From Gammaproteobacteria bacterium (lineage in GTDB: Bacteria > Pseudomonadota > Gammaproteobacteria > Pseudomonadales > Pseudomonadaceae), in assembly GCA_012728315.1 (NCBI GenBank), contig JAAYFI010000026.1, forward strand, positions 175,778 through 239,777: 64,000 bases of DNA, read 5' to 3'. The position numbers were made by a program, and so were the translations under genes. The first letter of the stretch is position 1. The number at the start of each line of letters is the position of its first letter. Shown here piece by piece: positions 51,089 through 60,342 of the stretch. The notes under the pieces are model-generated. The model searched no databases, was not told the DNA's origin, and saw only the letters and a list, made by a program, of their open reading frames with translations.

Positions 51089-52198
51089 TTAAGAGAGGCT
51101 GCCTAAAGCGTTACGGCTAAAGGGTAGGATTTCGTCCTCGCGGCCGTCACGCACTTTCGCGGCCCACTCTGGGTCGACCAGTAATGCGCGGCCAACCGCC
51201 ACTAAATCAAACTCTTGCGCAGCAAATCGAGTCAACAAACTTTCCAGGCTAGCGGGCTGAGCAACCTCTGAAGTGTTGGTCATAAAGCTAGTAAACTCAC
51301 TGCCATCCAAGCCAACACTACCCACAGTAATTGTAGGTTTGCCAGTTAACTGACGTGTCCAGCCTGCTAAGTTAAGGTCGGAGTCGGCAAACTCAGGCTC
51401 CCAAAAACGACGGGTTGAGCAGTGGAAAATATCCACACCGGCTGCGACCAACGGCTGTAAAAAGGCTTCCAGTTCCGCTGCTGTGTGGGCAAGACGTGCG
51501 CTATAGTCTTGTTGTTTCCATTGTGAGAAGCGAAACACAATTGGGAAGTCAGGCCCCACCGCAGCGCGCACTGCTGTAATGATTTCCACGGCAAATCGAC
51601 CACGGTTAGCCATATTGCCACCGTAATTATCGCTGCGTTGATTGCTGCCTTCCCAGAAGAATTGATCAATCAAATAGCCGTGTGCGCCGTGAATTTCCAC
51701 ACCATCCATACCGATGTTTTGCGCATCTTTAGCGGCTTGAGCAAAAGCGGCTACCACATCATTGATATCGTCTTGCGTCATGCCGTGGACAATTTTTTTG
51801 CCGTCTTTAAACTTTTCCATTGGGCCGTAGCCGGGCACGCTGGGGTCAGGCTCAGTACCTAAACGACGTACATTGCCGACATGCCAGAGCTGCGGCATGA
51901 TTTTTCCGCCCGCCGCATGGACGGCGTCGACAACTTGTTTCCAGCCCTTTAACGCGGCGTCACCATAAAAACGCGGCACATTAGGATAACCGTTGGCCGC
52001 ACAATGATTCACGGTTGTCCCTTCTGTGATAATCAAGCCAACGCCTGCCGCAGCACGCTTGCGATAATATTCAACAACCTGCGCATTGGGGATTCCACCC
52101 GGCGAAAAGCCACGTGTCATAGGTGCCATAACAATACGCGAGGGTAGATTTAAAGAGCCCAACTGAAAAGGTTTAAATAATTGCTTTGAATCGTTCAT
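51089..52198 (-). CDS. NADH:flavin oxidoreductase, Old Yellow Enzyme family
   Basis: A 369-residue FMN-dependent ene-reductase with the TIM barrel of the family. Family marks are FKPFQLGSLNLPSRIVMAPMTR at the start, LIITEGTTVNHCAANGYPNVPR, MPQLWHVGN, VEIHGAHGYLIDQFFWEGSNQRSD with the His-Asn/His pair and ring contacts, and VAVGRALLVDPEWAAKVRDGR near the end. Such enzymes reduce activated alkenes, nitro-esters or other electrophiles with NAD(P)H; the natural substrate is rarely known. It is convergent with serB, and the PilT-like gene lies upstream in the same direction with a gap of 69 bases. Confidence 0.92.
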   Translation of the reverse strand: MNDSKQLFKPFQLGSLNLPSRIVMAPMTRGFSPGGIPNAQVVEYYRKRAAAGVGLIITEGTTVNHCAANGYPNVPRFYGDAALKGWKQVVDAVHAAGGKIMPQLWHVGNVRRLGTEPDPSVPGYGPMEKFKDGKKIVHGMTQDDINDVVAAFAQAAKDAQNIGMDGVEIHGAHGYLIDQFFWEGSNQRSDNYGGNMANRGRFAVEIITAVRAAVGPDFPIVFRFSQWKQQDYSARLAHTAAELEAFLQPLVAAGVDIFHCSTRRFWEPEFADSDLNLAGWTRQLTGKPTITVGSVGLDGSEFTSFMTNTSEVAQPASLESLLTRFAAQEFDLVAVGRALLVDPEWAAKVRDGREDEILPFSRNALGSLS

Positions 52199-52267
52199 TA
52201 AACGCTCCGTGTTGATTGTTTTAGGAGTGATCGTGGACAGTCGAGATATCTTGAGTCACAAGGCGAC

Positions 52268-53374
52268 TTATATGGTATCCAAGGTATCAGATACTTCAGT
52301 GTTAAAGCCTCGGTCAAGTTTAATTTTTAAGGTTAGATCAGTGCGCGAGTCAGCAAATTTGAGTGCCTCTTCAAGGCTGATGCTGCCATTGCTAAAGAGT
52401 TTAAACAGCTCTTGGTCAAAGGTCTGTAAACCTTGTTCTTGCGAGCGTGCAATGGCGCTTTTCAGCTCGTCGAGCTGGTCGCGTAGGATTAAATCTTTAA
52501 TGTAGGGTGTGCCCAGCATCAACTCGATGGCGGCCACGCGTTTCTGCGCAATACCCGGAATCAAGCGCTGACCAATAATCGCCACAAGGTTTTGTGCAAC
52601 ATCCGCCAATATTTGTTTGCGTGCTTCTTCTGGGAAAAAGCGCGCAATACGTTCCAGAGCATGGGTGGTACTGGTGGCGTGTAAGGTGGCAATGCATAAA
52701 TGGCCGGTTTCGGCATAATGTAGTGCGTGCTGCATGGTGTCGAGGTCGCGAATTTCACCGATCATAATCACATCAGGTGCCTCGCGTAAGGCGTTGTGCA
52801 GCGCCGCAGAAAAGCTGCGGGTATCCAGACCCACTTCACGCTGATTAACGACCGATTGTTTATGTTTATGCAGAAACTCAATAGGGTCTTCAATGCATAA
52901 GATATGTCCGCCTGCATGGGTATTGCGATAATCAAGCATGGCCGCCAAAGTTGTTGATTTACCTGAACCGGCGGCACCTGTCACCAGAATCAGGCCGCGG
53001 CTCAGCATGGATAAACGCTCCAGCATAATGGGCAAGCCCAGAGTGCTGAAGTCGGGAATGACACTTTTAATATGGCGCACCACCATGGATACTTCGCCGC
53101 GCTGATAAAAGACATTGACGCGAAAACGCCCTGAGCCCTGCACGCCAACAGCAAGGTTCATTTCTAAATCGCGCTCAAAATCAGCGATTTGTTTTTGCGT
53201 CATTATTTGGTAAGCCATTTGCTGGACCGAAGAAGGCGGTAGAGGCTGTTTACCAATGGCGCGTGAAATCCCCTCAACTTTCATTTGGGGAACTGCGCCA
53301 ACACTAAAATACATATCTGAGCCGCCTTGTTCATACAGCAAGTTCAGATAAGGAAAGACATCATAAGCAGACAT
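52268..53374 (-). CDS. PilT/PilU-family type IV pilus ATPase paralogue
   Basis: A 368-residue hexameric ATPase of the pilus retraction type. Residues 1-105 form the N-terminal domain (GGSDMYFSVGAVPQMKVEG). Walker A is GAAGSGKS at 133-140. The Asp box and Walker B are in EAPDVIMIGEIRD, and the His box is in GHLCIATLHATSTTHALERI. The start resembles PilU, and the C-terminal sequence LFSNGSISLEEALKFADS is also PilU-like. No other pilus gene is nearby, and it is unlikely to be the main pilT-pilU pair, which are normally adjacent. In P. aeruginosa the neighbour of serB is fimX; here this ATPase lies one gene further on. Confidence 0.88.
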   Translation of the reverse strand: MSAYDVFPYLNLLYEQGGSDMYFSVGAVPQMKVEGISRAIGKQPLPPSSVQQMAYQIMTQKQIADFERDLEMNLAVGVQGSGRFRVNVFYQRGEVSMVVRHIKSVIPDFSTLGLPIMLERLSMLSRGLILVTGAAGSGKSTTLAAMLDYRNTHAGGHILCIEDPIEFLHKHKQSVVNQREVGLDTRSFSAALHNALREAPDVIMIGEIRDLDTMQHALHYAETGHLCIATLHATSTTHALERIARFFPEEARKQILADVAQNLVAIIGQRLIPGIAQKRVAAIELMLGTPYIKDLILRDQLDELKSAIARSQEQGLQTFDQELFKLFSNGSISLEEALKFADSRTDLTLKIKLDRGFNTEVSDTLDTI

Positions 53375-53712
53375 GACAGAGCCTTATTTTTGTAATTGAG
53401 CAACAGTGCAGAAAGATGCAAAAAACTAAGTTATTTGTTGCTGATATTAACTGGTTAAAGGTGGCTTAAGTAGCTTAAAACTATCTTTAATACTGTTAAA
53501 TAGACTTTTTAAAGTCATGTTTGTGTTTTTTAGCTTGATATGTATGCCTTTTATGCTGGGGCTTACAGAGGTTTTTCGTTCATTTTCTGATAAATATTTA
53601 AAAAAATATTCTGTTATGACGAGCCAGTCACGCTGCAATACGCTAAAATCCGCAGTTTTGCAGGGCCCATAATTTAAGTGCGGCTTACATTTTAATGACC
53701 AAGGTTACAACC
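53375..53712. other. AT-rich gap between the PilT-like and glutamate dehydrogenase genes
   Basis: About 335 bases, clearly more AT-rich than the surrounding genes, with runs such as TATTTAAAAAAATATT at about 53585-53605. It must contain both divergent promoters. A short minus-strand frame (53447-53638) has no coding look. No hairpin gene or binding site was recognised. Confidence 0.45.
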
Positions 53713-55002
53713 ATGCCAGAACAAATAACCCAAAACATGCCTTCGTATTTAGACTCTGAGAACCCAGGCCCTTGGGGTATTTTCCTCGAGCAGGTGGATC
53801 GAGTTGCGCCTTATTTAGGCGAATTAAGTCAGTGGAGCGATACTTTAAAGTATCCCGAGCGCAGTTTGATTGTCGATGTGCCCGTGCGTTTAGATGATGG
53901 CACTATTGCCCACTTTGAAGGCTACCGCGTACAACATAGTTTGAACCGTGGTCCAGGTAAAGGCGGAGTGCGCTTTCACCAAGATGTGACGCTGTCAGAA
54001 GTCATGGCGCTATCCGCTTGGATGTCTGTGAAAACTGCAGTTGTTGGCTTGCCTTTTGGTGGCGCCAAGGGGGGGATTCGTATTGATCCGCGTAAATACT
54101 CAGCAGGTGAAATAGAGCGTGTTACGCGCCGTTATACCCATGAGATCAGCGCCATTATTGGTGTAAATAAAGATATTCCAGGCCCGGATGTCAATACCAA
54201 TGCACAGACTATGGCCTGGATGATGGACACCTATTCTATGTGTGCCGGTGCAACCCAGCCGGGCATTGTTACCGGTAAGCCGATTCCGTTAGGTGGCAGC
54301 TTAGGGCGGGTCGAGGCTACAGGTCGCGGTGTGTTTATTGTGGGTGTTGCTGCGGCGAAAGATGCGGGCATTGATTTAACTGGCGCGCGTATCAGTATTC
54401 AAGGTTTTGGTAATGTCGGTGGTACGGCAGCACGTTTGTTTAATGAGATTGGCTCTAAAGTGGTGGCTGTACAGGATCATACCGGCACGCTTTACAATCC
54501 AAATGGCCTTGATGTGGAAGCTTTGCTGGCTCATGTGAAGGCAACCGGCGGTGTTGGCGGAGCGGCCAACGCAACAGCCATTGCTGCCGATGAGTTTTGG
54601 GCGGTCGAAACGGATATCTTGATTCCAGCGGCGCTAGAAGGGCAGATCACTAAGCGTAATGCCGATAAAATCCGTGCGCGCATTATTGTCGAGGGTGCCA
54701 ACGGCCCAACCACACCTGAAGCCGATGATATTTTAAATAGCAGAGGCGTTATTGTTGTGCCGGATGTGTTAGCGAATGCCGGTGGTGTTACGGTCAGCTA
54801 TTTTGAGTGGGTACAAAACGCATCAAGCTTTTACTGGAGTGTTGAAGAAATTAATCAGCGCTTAGAAACCATTATGCTGAATGCTTACAGTTGCATGTCG
54901 TCCACCGCTGCTGAACATAACGTCTCTTTGCGTACTGCCGCTTTTATTACGGCTTGTACACGTATTTTAGAGGCACGTCAGTTACGCGGTTTGTACCCTT
55001 AA
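53713..55002 (+). CDS. Glu/Leu/Phe/Val dehydrogenase, probable glutamate dehydrogenase
   Basis: A 429-residue NAD(P)-dependent amino-acid dehydrogenase, most like catabolic glutamate dehydrogenases that interconvert glutamate and 2-oxoglutarate. I place the start at ATG 53713, which has an AAGG site 8 bases upstream; ATG 53695 in frame has none. The substrate-site lysines are in [12 protein letters not shown] and [16 protein letters not shown], with the catalytic Asp in [13 protein letters not shown]. The Rossmann motif is [13 protein letters not shown]. The substrate-domain motifs fit glutamate better than leucine or phenylalanine. It is monocistronic with a good terminator. Confidence 0.9.
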   Translation: MPEQITQNMPSYLDSENPGPWGIFLEQVDRVAPYLGELSQWSDTLKYPERSLIVDVPVRLDDGTIAHFEGYRVQHSLNRGPGKGGVRFHQDVTLSEVMALSAWMSVKTAVVGLPFGGAKGGIRIDPRKYSAGEIERVTRRYTHEISAIIGVNKDIPGPDVNTNAQTMAWMMDTYSMCAGATQPGIVTGKPIPLGGSLGRVEATGRGVFIVGVAAAKDAGIDLTGARISIQGFGNVGGTAARLFNEIGSKVVAVQDHTGTLYNPNGLDVEALLAHVKATGGVGGAANATAIAADEFWAVETDILIPAALEGQITKRNADKIRARIIVEGANGPTTPEADDILNSRGVIVVPDVLANAGGVTVSYFEWVQNASSFYWSVEEINQRLETIMLNAYSCMSSTAAEHNVSLRTAAFITACTRILEARQLRGLYP

Positions 55003-55024
55003 TGGGTTGAGCTGTGCTGTGCTA

Positions 55025-55052
55025 AAAACACCCGCGTTATGCGGGTGTTTTT
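55025..55052 (+). terminator. Rho-independent terminator after the glutamate dehydrogenase gene
   Basis: Stem AAAACACCCGC (55025-55035) with GCGGGTGTTTT (55041-55051), 5-base loop, in a T run. It lies 23 bases after the stop. Confidence 0.9.
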
Positions 55053-55123
55053 GCTTAAAGGCGATGCACTGTTTTGCCTCGGCAATACAGGCGCTGCTTG
55101 GTATTGAGTTGTTACCTGTGCAG

Positions 55124-55150
55124 AAAAAAGGCCTGCGCAGTGCAGGCCTT
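55124..55150 (-). terminator. Rho-independent terminator of the cold-shock membrane gene
   Basis: AAGGCCTGC (55128-55136) pairs with GCAGGCCTT (55142-55150). On the minus strand the hairpin is followed by a T run (complement of 55124-55129). It lies 34 bases beyond the minus-strand gene's stop. Confidence 0.85.
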
Positions 55151-55183
55151 AGTTGTGTTGTTGCAGATCAATGCTTGAACGAC

Positions 55184-55759
55184 TTAGCTGCGCTCATCCG
55201 GTAGTGCAGCAATCACATCCTCTGCTTGCAAGCCTTTTTCGCGATCCATTACGGTAAACTCGACACGCTGTCCTTCCACTAAAACGCGGTGACCTTCGCC
55301 ACGAATCGCGCGGAAATGCACAAAAATATCATCGCCTGAGTCGCGTGAAATAAAACCAAAACCTTTAGAGGTGTTAAACCACTTCACCGTCCCTGTTTCG
55401 CGATCACTGAGGTCTTGTGATAACGGGGTGCTTTTGTTGCTGACTTTGCGCAGGTTTAAAGCTAAGTGCAAAATCGCCGCAGCCAGCAAGGTGGCCAAGC
55501 TTAAGATGGCGTTATCGGCTGAATCAATGCCGCGCAATATAAATACAGCTTGCATCGCTGTGGCTAAGACAATTAGAGCAGATACTAAACCCTGCAGTTG
55601 GCGACGTCCGCCACGCGCCCAGTTGGGCAGTATAGGTGCGATCAATAAGTTAGCTATAGCAAATGAAGCAAGCAACAGAGCTGCTGGATTATTACTGCCC
55701 CAAATAAGAGCGAGGATTAGGGCGCTAACACCGGTTAACACATGAACTATTTTTAACAT
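55184..55759 (-). CDS. Membrane protein with C-terminal cold-shock domain
   Basis: A 191-residue protein with about four N-terminal membrane segments (residues 1-115) and a cytoplasmic CspA-type domain at about 120-190. The RNA-binding motifs are present: KGFGFI (RNP1) and DIFVHF (RNP2), after GTVKWFN. The start is ATG 55759 ([10 protein letters not shown]), supported by an AAGGTGAG site; the frame is open 30 codons further upstream. The arrangement before aspS matches P. aeruginosa, where a cold-shock protein precedes aspS. A membrane-anchored cold-shock domain suggests RNA binding at the inner membrane, but the role is unknown. Confidence 0.87.
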   Translation of the reverse strand: MLKIVHVLTGVSALILALIWGSNNPAALLLASFAIANLLIAPILPNWARGGRRQLQGLVSALIVLATAMQAVFILRGIDSADNAILSLATLLAAAILHLALNLRKVSNKSTPLSQDLSDRETGTVKWFNTSKGFGFISRDSGDDIFVHFRAIRGEGHRVLVEGQRVEFTVMDREKGLQAEDVIAALPDERS

Positions 55760-56429
55760 ATGCAATGGACTCACCTTGATAAGAATCACAATAAATAAAA
55801 GAATCGACCACAAGTACAGCGCCCAATAAAAGCAGCACTGCTGTCGCATTCAGGACGCTCTGGAGAAAAACCGTAACGACCGTTCGCTTATTAAACAGCA
55901 AACCTTGCTTTGACTCAAACAACTAAAGTCGGTCTATGGCAGTGATTGGCGTGTTTTCTAGAAATTATTTATTTTTGCGCAAGGCCAATGCTGGCGGCGC
56001 TCTATTAATTCGGAGTCTATGCTGTAAAGCTAAAGTAAAAGCCGCGTAAAATGTGTCGTGAAAATAAATGCAAATGATTGGATGCGTATTGAGGTATGTG
56101 CTGATTAATGTCCTCATGGCGGGGCGCGAAGCAATGTCGCACTCACGCTCTTGCCGAGATTTAAGCCTGTCAGCTTGCGTCGCTACGTGGGCCATGACGT
56201 TTTGATGCATTGAGTCTCTTTTCACCGCAGGTTTAGCTCAACAGTACAGCCGTATTTAGGTGCGCAATACTAAGGCTTCTCTGCGCTGGATTGACATGGC
56301 ATAGCCGTCAGCGCTGTAAGGCTATATAATCAGGGTTTTCTGCGATGGCTTTGTGTATAGGCTACTCATCAGTGCTATGCGAATCTTGGCTATCGATTAT
56401 TTCAAATTTTCTAGGAAGCGAACGCTATC
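55760..56429. other. Gene-poor stretch before aspS
   Basis: About 670 bases with no credible gene; a minus-strand frame at 55965-56225 lacks family features. In P. aeruginosa a dps-like gene lies in this interval; none is seen. A TATAAT at 56335-56340 is a plausible -10 for aspS, but the TTGACA at 56291-56296 is 38 bases upstream, too far to be its -35. Confidence 0.45.
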
Positions 56430-58205
56430 ATGATGCGCAGCCACTATTGCGGACACTTAAACGAATCCCTCAACGGGCAAACCGTTACTCTTTGCGGTTG
56501 GGTACACCGTCGTCGTGACCACGGTGGAGTTATTTTCCTCGATATCCGTGATCGTGAAGGCTTGGCTCAAGTTGTTTTTAATCCAGAACACGCAGACGTA
56601 TTTGCTACCGCTGACCGCGTGCGTAGCGAATATGTCGTCAAAGTAACGGGCGTGGTCAATCCGCGTCCAGAAGGTGCCGTCAATCCCAATATGCCAAGCG
56701 GCGCCATTGAGGTGATTGCCACTGATTTAGAAGTGCTGAACCAAGCAGAGACCCCACCTTTCCCGTTGCACGAGCATTCGGATGTAGGTGAAGAAACGCG
56801 CCTGCGTTACCGCTTTATCGACTTGCGCCGCCCTGAAATGGCCGCCAAGTTAAAATTGCGTTCACGGATTACCACCAGCATTCGTCGCTATTTAGATGAC
56901 AATGGCTTTTTGGATGTGGAAACGCCGATCCTGACCCGTGCCACTCCAGAAGGCGCACGTGACTATCTAGTACCTAGCCGTACCCATGCCGGTAGCTTTT
57001 TTGCTTTACCGCAATCACCACAGTTGTTTAAGCAGTTGCTGATGGTGGCCGGTGTTGACCGCTACTACCAGATCGCTAAATGCTTCCGTGATGAAGATTT
57101 ACGCGCTGATCGCCAGCCAGAATTCACCCAGATTGATATTGAAACCAGCTTTATGGATGAAGCGGACATTATGTCCATCACCGAAACCATGGTGCGCCAG
57201 CTGTTTAAAGATGTGCTGAATGTTGAATTCGGTGAGTTCCCGCATATGCCGTATGAAGAGGCCATGCGTCGCTTCGGTTCTGATAAGCCCGATCTACGTA
57301 TTCCTCTAGAGCTGGTGGATGTTGCTGATCAGCTGACTGACGTTGATTTTAAAGTGTTCAGCGGCCCTGCAAATGACCCTAAAGGCCGTGTGGCAGCATT
57401 ACGTGTTCCGGGTGAAGGCGCTATGCCGCGCGGTAAAATTGACGAGTACACCAAGTACGTTAGCAACTACGGTGCGCGAGGTTTGGCTTATATTAAAGTC
57501 AATGAGCGTGCTAAAGGCGTGGAAGGTTTACAGTCACCGATTGTTAAATTTATTCCAGAAGACAACCTCAATACCATCCTGGATCGCGTGGGTGCAGTCG
57601 ATGGCGATATCGTCTTCTTTGGTGCTGATAAAGCACAAATTGTGAGTGATGCACTGGGCGCACTGCGTATTCGTTTAGGTCATGATTTAAATCTGCTGAC
57701 CTGTGCGTGGGCCCCCATGTGGGTGGTTGATTTCCCTATGTTTGAAAGCAATGATGATGGCTCGCTGACAGCGATTCACCACCCATTCACCGCGCCAAAA
57801 TGTTCGCCTGAAGAGTTGCGCGCTAATCCTGCGGGCGCATTATCACGCGCCTACGATATGGTGCTCAATGGTACTGAATTAGGTGGTGGTTCGATTCGTA
57901 TTCATGACCGCACCATGCAGCAAACTGTTTTTGAAATTTTAGGTATTGATGAAACTGAGCAGCAAGAGAAATTTGGCTTCTTGCTCGATGCTTTAAAATA
58001 CGGTGCGCCACCACACGGCGGTTTGGCTTTTGGTTTGGATCGTTTGGTTATGCTGATGACGGGTTCACAATCTATTCGTGAAGTGATTGCTTTCCCGAAA
58101 ACCCAAAGTGCTGCCTGTGTTATGACTCAGGCGCCAGGCACAGTGGACGCCACCGCATTGCGTGATTTGCATATCCGTTTGCGTGAGCAGCCTAAGGCGG
58201 AGTAA
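56430..58205 (+). CDS. aspS: Aspartate--tRNA ligase (bacterial type)
   Basis: AspS charges tRNA-Asp. The 591-residue length and order are those of the bacterial enzyme. An N-terminal OB-fold ([26 protein letters not shown]) reads the anticodon. Class II motif 2 is in [20 protein letters not shown] and motif 3 in [11 protein letters not shown]. The GAD insertion domain lies around 290-420. [10 protein letters not shown] is the QSPQ aspartate-binding segment. In pseudomonads this enzyme is non-discriminating and also charges tRNA-Asn, which GatCAB then amidates (established knowledge); that cannot be proved from this gene alone. It precedes yebC by about 100 bases. Confidence 0.98.
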   Translation: MMRSHYCGHLNESLNGQTVTLCGWVHRRRDHGGVIFLDIRDREGLAQVVFNPEHADVFATADRVRSEYVVKVTGVVNPRPEGAVNPNMPSGAIEVIATDLEVLNQAETPPFPLHEHSDVGEETRLRYRFIDLRRPEMAAKLKLRSRITTSIRRYLDDNGFLDVETPILTRATPEGARDYLVPSRTHAGSFFALPQSPQLFKQLLMVAGVDRYYQIAKCFRDEDLRADRQPEFTQIDIETSFMDEADIMSITETMVRQLFKDVLNVEFGEFPHMPYEEAMRRFGSDKPDLRIPLELVDVADQLTDVDFKVFSGPANDPKGRVAALRVPGEGAMPRGKIDEYTKYVSNYGARGLAYIKVNERAKGVEGLQSPIVKFIPEDNLNTILDRVGAVDGDIVFFGADKAQIVSDALGALRIRLGHDLNLLTCAWAPMWVVDFPMFESNDDGSLTAIHHPFTAPKCSPEELRANPAGALSRAYDMVLNGTELGGGSIRIHDRTMQQTVFEILGIDETEQQEKFGFLLDALKYGAPPHGGLAFGLDRLVMLMTGSQSIREVIAFPKTQSAACVMTQAPGTVDATALRDLHIRLREQPKAE

Positions 58206-58304
58206 ACATCGAGTTCAAGGCTAGGCTGTGGCGCCCCTTATCCGGCGCTGCAGTAGCCAACAGTCAATAGTTACCACAGTAAAGACATAGAAACGGGAGT
58301 TGTT

Positions 58305-59048
58305 ATGGCTGGGCATTCCAAGTGGGCAAACATTAAGCACCGCAAAGAGCGTCAAGATAATAAACGCGGAAAGATTTTTACGAAATTGATTCGTGAATTG
58401 ACCGTTGCAGCAAAACAAGGTGGTGGTATTGTTGCGGATAACCCACGTTTGCGCTTAGCGGTTGATAAGGCACTTGGGGCCAACATGACTCGCGATACCA
58501 TTGACCGTGCGATTGCGCGTGGCGTGGGCGGTGTGGATGGCGATAACGTTGAAGAGTTGGTCTATGAAGGCTATGCGCCCAATGGCGTGGCAGTCTTTGT
58601 GGAGGCCATGACCGATAATCGTAACCGTACTGCAGCTGAGGTTCGTCACGCGTTTAATAAGTACGGTGGCAATTTAGGCACCGACGGCTCGGTGGCTTAT
58701 TTATTTGAACGCAAAGGCCAAATTTGTTACGCGCCTGGCGTTGATGAAGAGGCTCTGATGGATGCAGCACTGGAGTTAGGTGCTGATGATATCGTTATCA
58801 ATGATGATGGCTCAATTGAGGTGCTCACCACTTTTGCTGATTTTATTCGTGTCAATGAAGCGCTGCAGGCTGCAGGTTTCAAAGCTGAACAAGCAGAAGT
58901 TACGATGATACCAACCATGACCACAGAGCTGGATTTGGAGGGCGCAGAAAAAGTGATGCGCTTAATTGATGTCTTAGAAGATTTGGATGATGTGCAAAAC
59001 GTCTATTCCAACGCTGAGATTCCGGATGAAGTGATGGAGCAGCTCTAA
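58305..59048 (+). CDS. yebC: YebC/PmpR family transcriptional regulator
   Basis: A 247-residue member of the YebC/TACO1 family. Members bind DNA (PmpR in P. aeruginosa represses the quinolone-signal regulator) and more recently have been linked to relief of ribosome stalling at proline stretches. The N-terminus [23 protein letters not shown] is invariant, and [18 protein letters not shown] and the acidic C-terminal third are typical. It lies between aspS and ruvC as in Pseudomonas. The ribosome-binding site is GGGAG. A clear terminator follows, so ruvC needs its own promoter or read-through. Confidence 0.96.
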   Translation: MAGHSKWANIKHRKERQDNKRGKIFTKLIRELTVAAKQGGGIVADNPRLRLAVDKALGANMTRDTIDRAIARGVGGVDGDNVEELVYEGYAPNGVAVFVEAMTDNRNRTAAEVRHAFNKYGGNLGTDGSVAYLFERKGQICYAPGVDEEALMDAALELGADDIVINDDGSIEVLTTFADFIRVNEALQAAGFKAEQAEVTMIPTMTTELDLEGAEKVMRLIDVLEDLDDVQNVYSNAEIPDEVMEQL

Positions 59049-59072
59049 GCTTAGGTTAAGCTGCAGTTAAAT

Positions 59073-59113
59073 AAACCTCTGGTTGCTTGCACGAACAGGC
59101 CCAGAGGTTTTTT
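59073..59113 (+). terminator. Rho-independent terminator after yebC
   Basis: AAACCTCTGG (59073-59082) pairs with CCAGAGGTTT (59101-59110), followed by TTT. The 18-base loop contains a small second pairing (TTGC..GAAC region). Confidence 0.85.
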
Positions 59114-59182
59114 GTTTTAAGGGTTTAGTTTTAGTCATTGGCAGTGCTTGCTGATTGCAGAGTGGCCAATAAGGGCGTGGTT

Positions 59183-59707
59183 ATGACACTTATTTTAGGC
59201 ATTGATCCTGGCTCCAGAGTGACGGGTTATGGTGTGATTCGTGATACTGGGCGCAGCTGTGAGTATGTGGCTTCAGGTTGCATACGTACCGGCCAAGGTG
59301 AGCTTGCTGAGCGCTTAAATGCCGTTTTTGCGGGGGTCAGTGAAATTATTCAAACCTACCGGCCCGATACTATGGGGATTGAGCAGGTGTTTATGGCGCG
59401 TAATGCCGATTCGGCGCTGAAGCTTGGGCAGGCACGTGGTGTCGCCATTGTGGCAGGGACCCAAGCAGGGCTAGCTGTGTCTGAATACAGTGCCACCCAA
59501 GTGAAGTCTGCGGTTGCTGGCAGTGGCCGGGCGGCTAAAGAGCAAGTGCAGATCATGGTGATGCACTTGTTAAAGTTGACTAAAAAACCACAAATGGACG
59601 CCTCAGATGCTTTAGCAATTGCTTTATGCCATGCCCATCATCAGCAAACGTTACTGCCGCACGGCTTAACATCCGCTAAGCTGCGTGCAGGGCGCTTGAG
59701 CCTCTAG
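59183..59707 (+). CDS. ruvC: Holliday-junction endonuclease RuvC
   Basis: RuvC cuts Holliday junctions brought to it by RuvAB during recombination repair. From ATG 59183 ([17 protein letters not shown]) the product is 174 residues; the frame is open 15 codons upstream without family support. The four catalytic acids are visible: Asp7 in GIDPGS, Glu in [11 protein letters not shown], and the Asp pair in [15 protein letters not shown]. The order aspS-yebC-ruvC is kept, but ruvA and ruvB, which normally follow, are absent here and replaced by an unrelated convergent gene. Confidence 0.97.
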   Translation: MTLILGIDPGSRVTGYGVIRDTGRSCEYVASGCIRTGQGELAERLNAVFAGVSEIIQTYRPDTMGIEQVFMARNADSALKLGQARGVAIVAGTQAGLAVSEYSATQVKSAVAGSGRAAKEQVQIMVMHLLKLTKKPQMDASDALAIALCHAHHQQTLLPHGLTSAKLRAGRLSL

Positions 59708-59743
59708 TCACCTCGCTGCAGCTTGGGCTGGCGACTGCGTGAG

Positions 59744-60247
59744 TTAGCGGCAGAGTTGCTTATATAGCAGGCTGTCACGGGGTACGCGTTCTACTGTGCT
59801 ATTGCTGCTGGAGGTGTTGTGTACAACTGGCAACTGCTCGCCTGTGTTGCAGTTAAGTACATACGCTTGGCTTTCTAAGCGCTCGACAGCCTCGTTAATA
59901 AACTCATAACGAATATACTCAACCAGAGTATCGCCATCTGTATGTGTTTCTCTTACCTTGCCATCCAAGACCACAAAAGCGGAAACAGCGGGAACAATAT
60001 AACTCCAAGGTTTGAAGAAGTTACTGGTGCGACTTTGCTCAACGACAACTGACTCGGCAGGTAGCTGGCTGCGTTTAAATTCAAACCAGGTGTAATCGTA
60101 ATAGGCTAGATAGCCGAACATGCCTAAGCCTGCGGACACTGAAATAATCCACTTAGGTAGCGTATTACGACTTAACTTTCTTAGTGCAAAAGCAAAAGCG
60201 CCGACACATAAACCGATAATAAAAACTGCTAGCAAATGCCAAATCAT
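59744..60247 (-). CDS. Hypothetical membrane protein
   Basis: A 167-residue protein I do not recognise. From ATG 60247 it begins MIWHLLAVFIIGLCVGAFAF, with membrane segments at about 2-20 and 34-52, then a C-terminal domain of about 110 residues with one cysteine pair possibility (NCNTG and QLCR). The frame continues upstream to 60310, but that extension runs through a strong terminator of the preceding gene, so 60247 is preferred although its ribosome-binding site is weak. It is convergent with ruvC and just downstream of the symporter genes. There is no hint of function beyond the membrane location; similar lone proteins occur in pseudomonads. Confidence 0.7.
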   Translation of the reverse strand: MIWHLLAVFIIGLCVGAFAFALRKLSRNTLPKWIISVSAGLGMFGYLAYYDYTWFEFKRSQLPAESVVVEQSRTSNFFKPWSYIVPAVSAFVVLDGKVRETHTDGDTLVEYIRYEFINEAVERLESQAYVLNCNTGEQLPVVHNTSSSNSTVERVPRDSLLYKQLCR

Positions 60248-60261
60248 AAACAATACTCTAA

Positions 60262-60295
60262 AGAAAAAGAGGGCCGCCCTAAGGAAGCCCTCTTT
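60262..60295 (-). terminator. Rho-independent terminator after the symporter gene
   Basis: On the minus strand, AAAGAGGGC (60287-60295) pairs with GCCCTCTTT (60266-60274), followed by a T-rich run. It lies about 50 bases beyond the symporter stop and inside the possible N-terminal extension of the next gene, which argues against that extension. Confidence 0.85.
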
Positions 60296-60342
60296 GCTGT
60301 CAATAGCCAATGGCTACATCGTTACTGTGTACAGTGTTTTCG

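Noticed and set aside
53447-53638. 63-residue minus-strand frame in the AT-rich gap before the glutamate dehydrogenase gene
   Set aside because: Lysine-rich translation expected from AT-rich non-coding DNA; no ribosome-binding site.
55965-56225. 86-residue minus-strand frame before aspS
   Set aside because: No ribosome-binding site, no recognisable fold or family, and atypical composition.
56291-56340. TTGACA ... TATAAT promoter for aspS
   Set aside because: The spacing between the two boxes is 38 bases, far from the usual 16-18, so they cannot be one promoter; the TATAAT alone may still serve.
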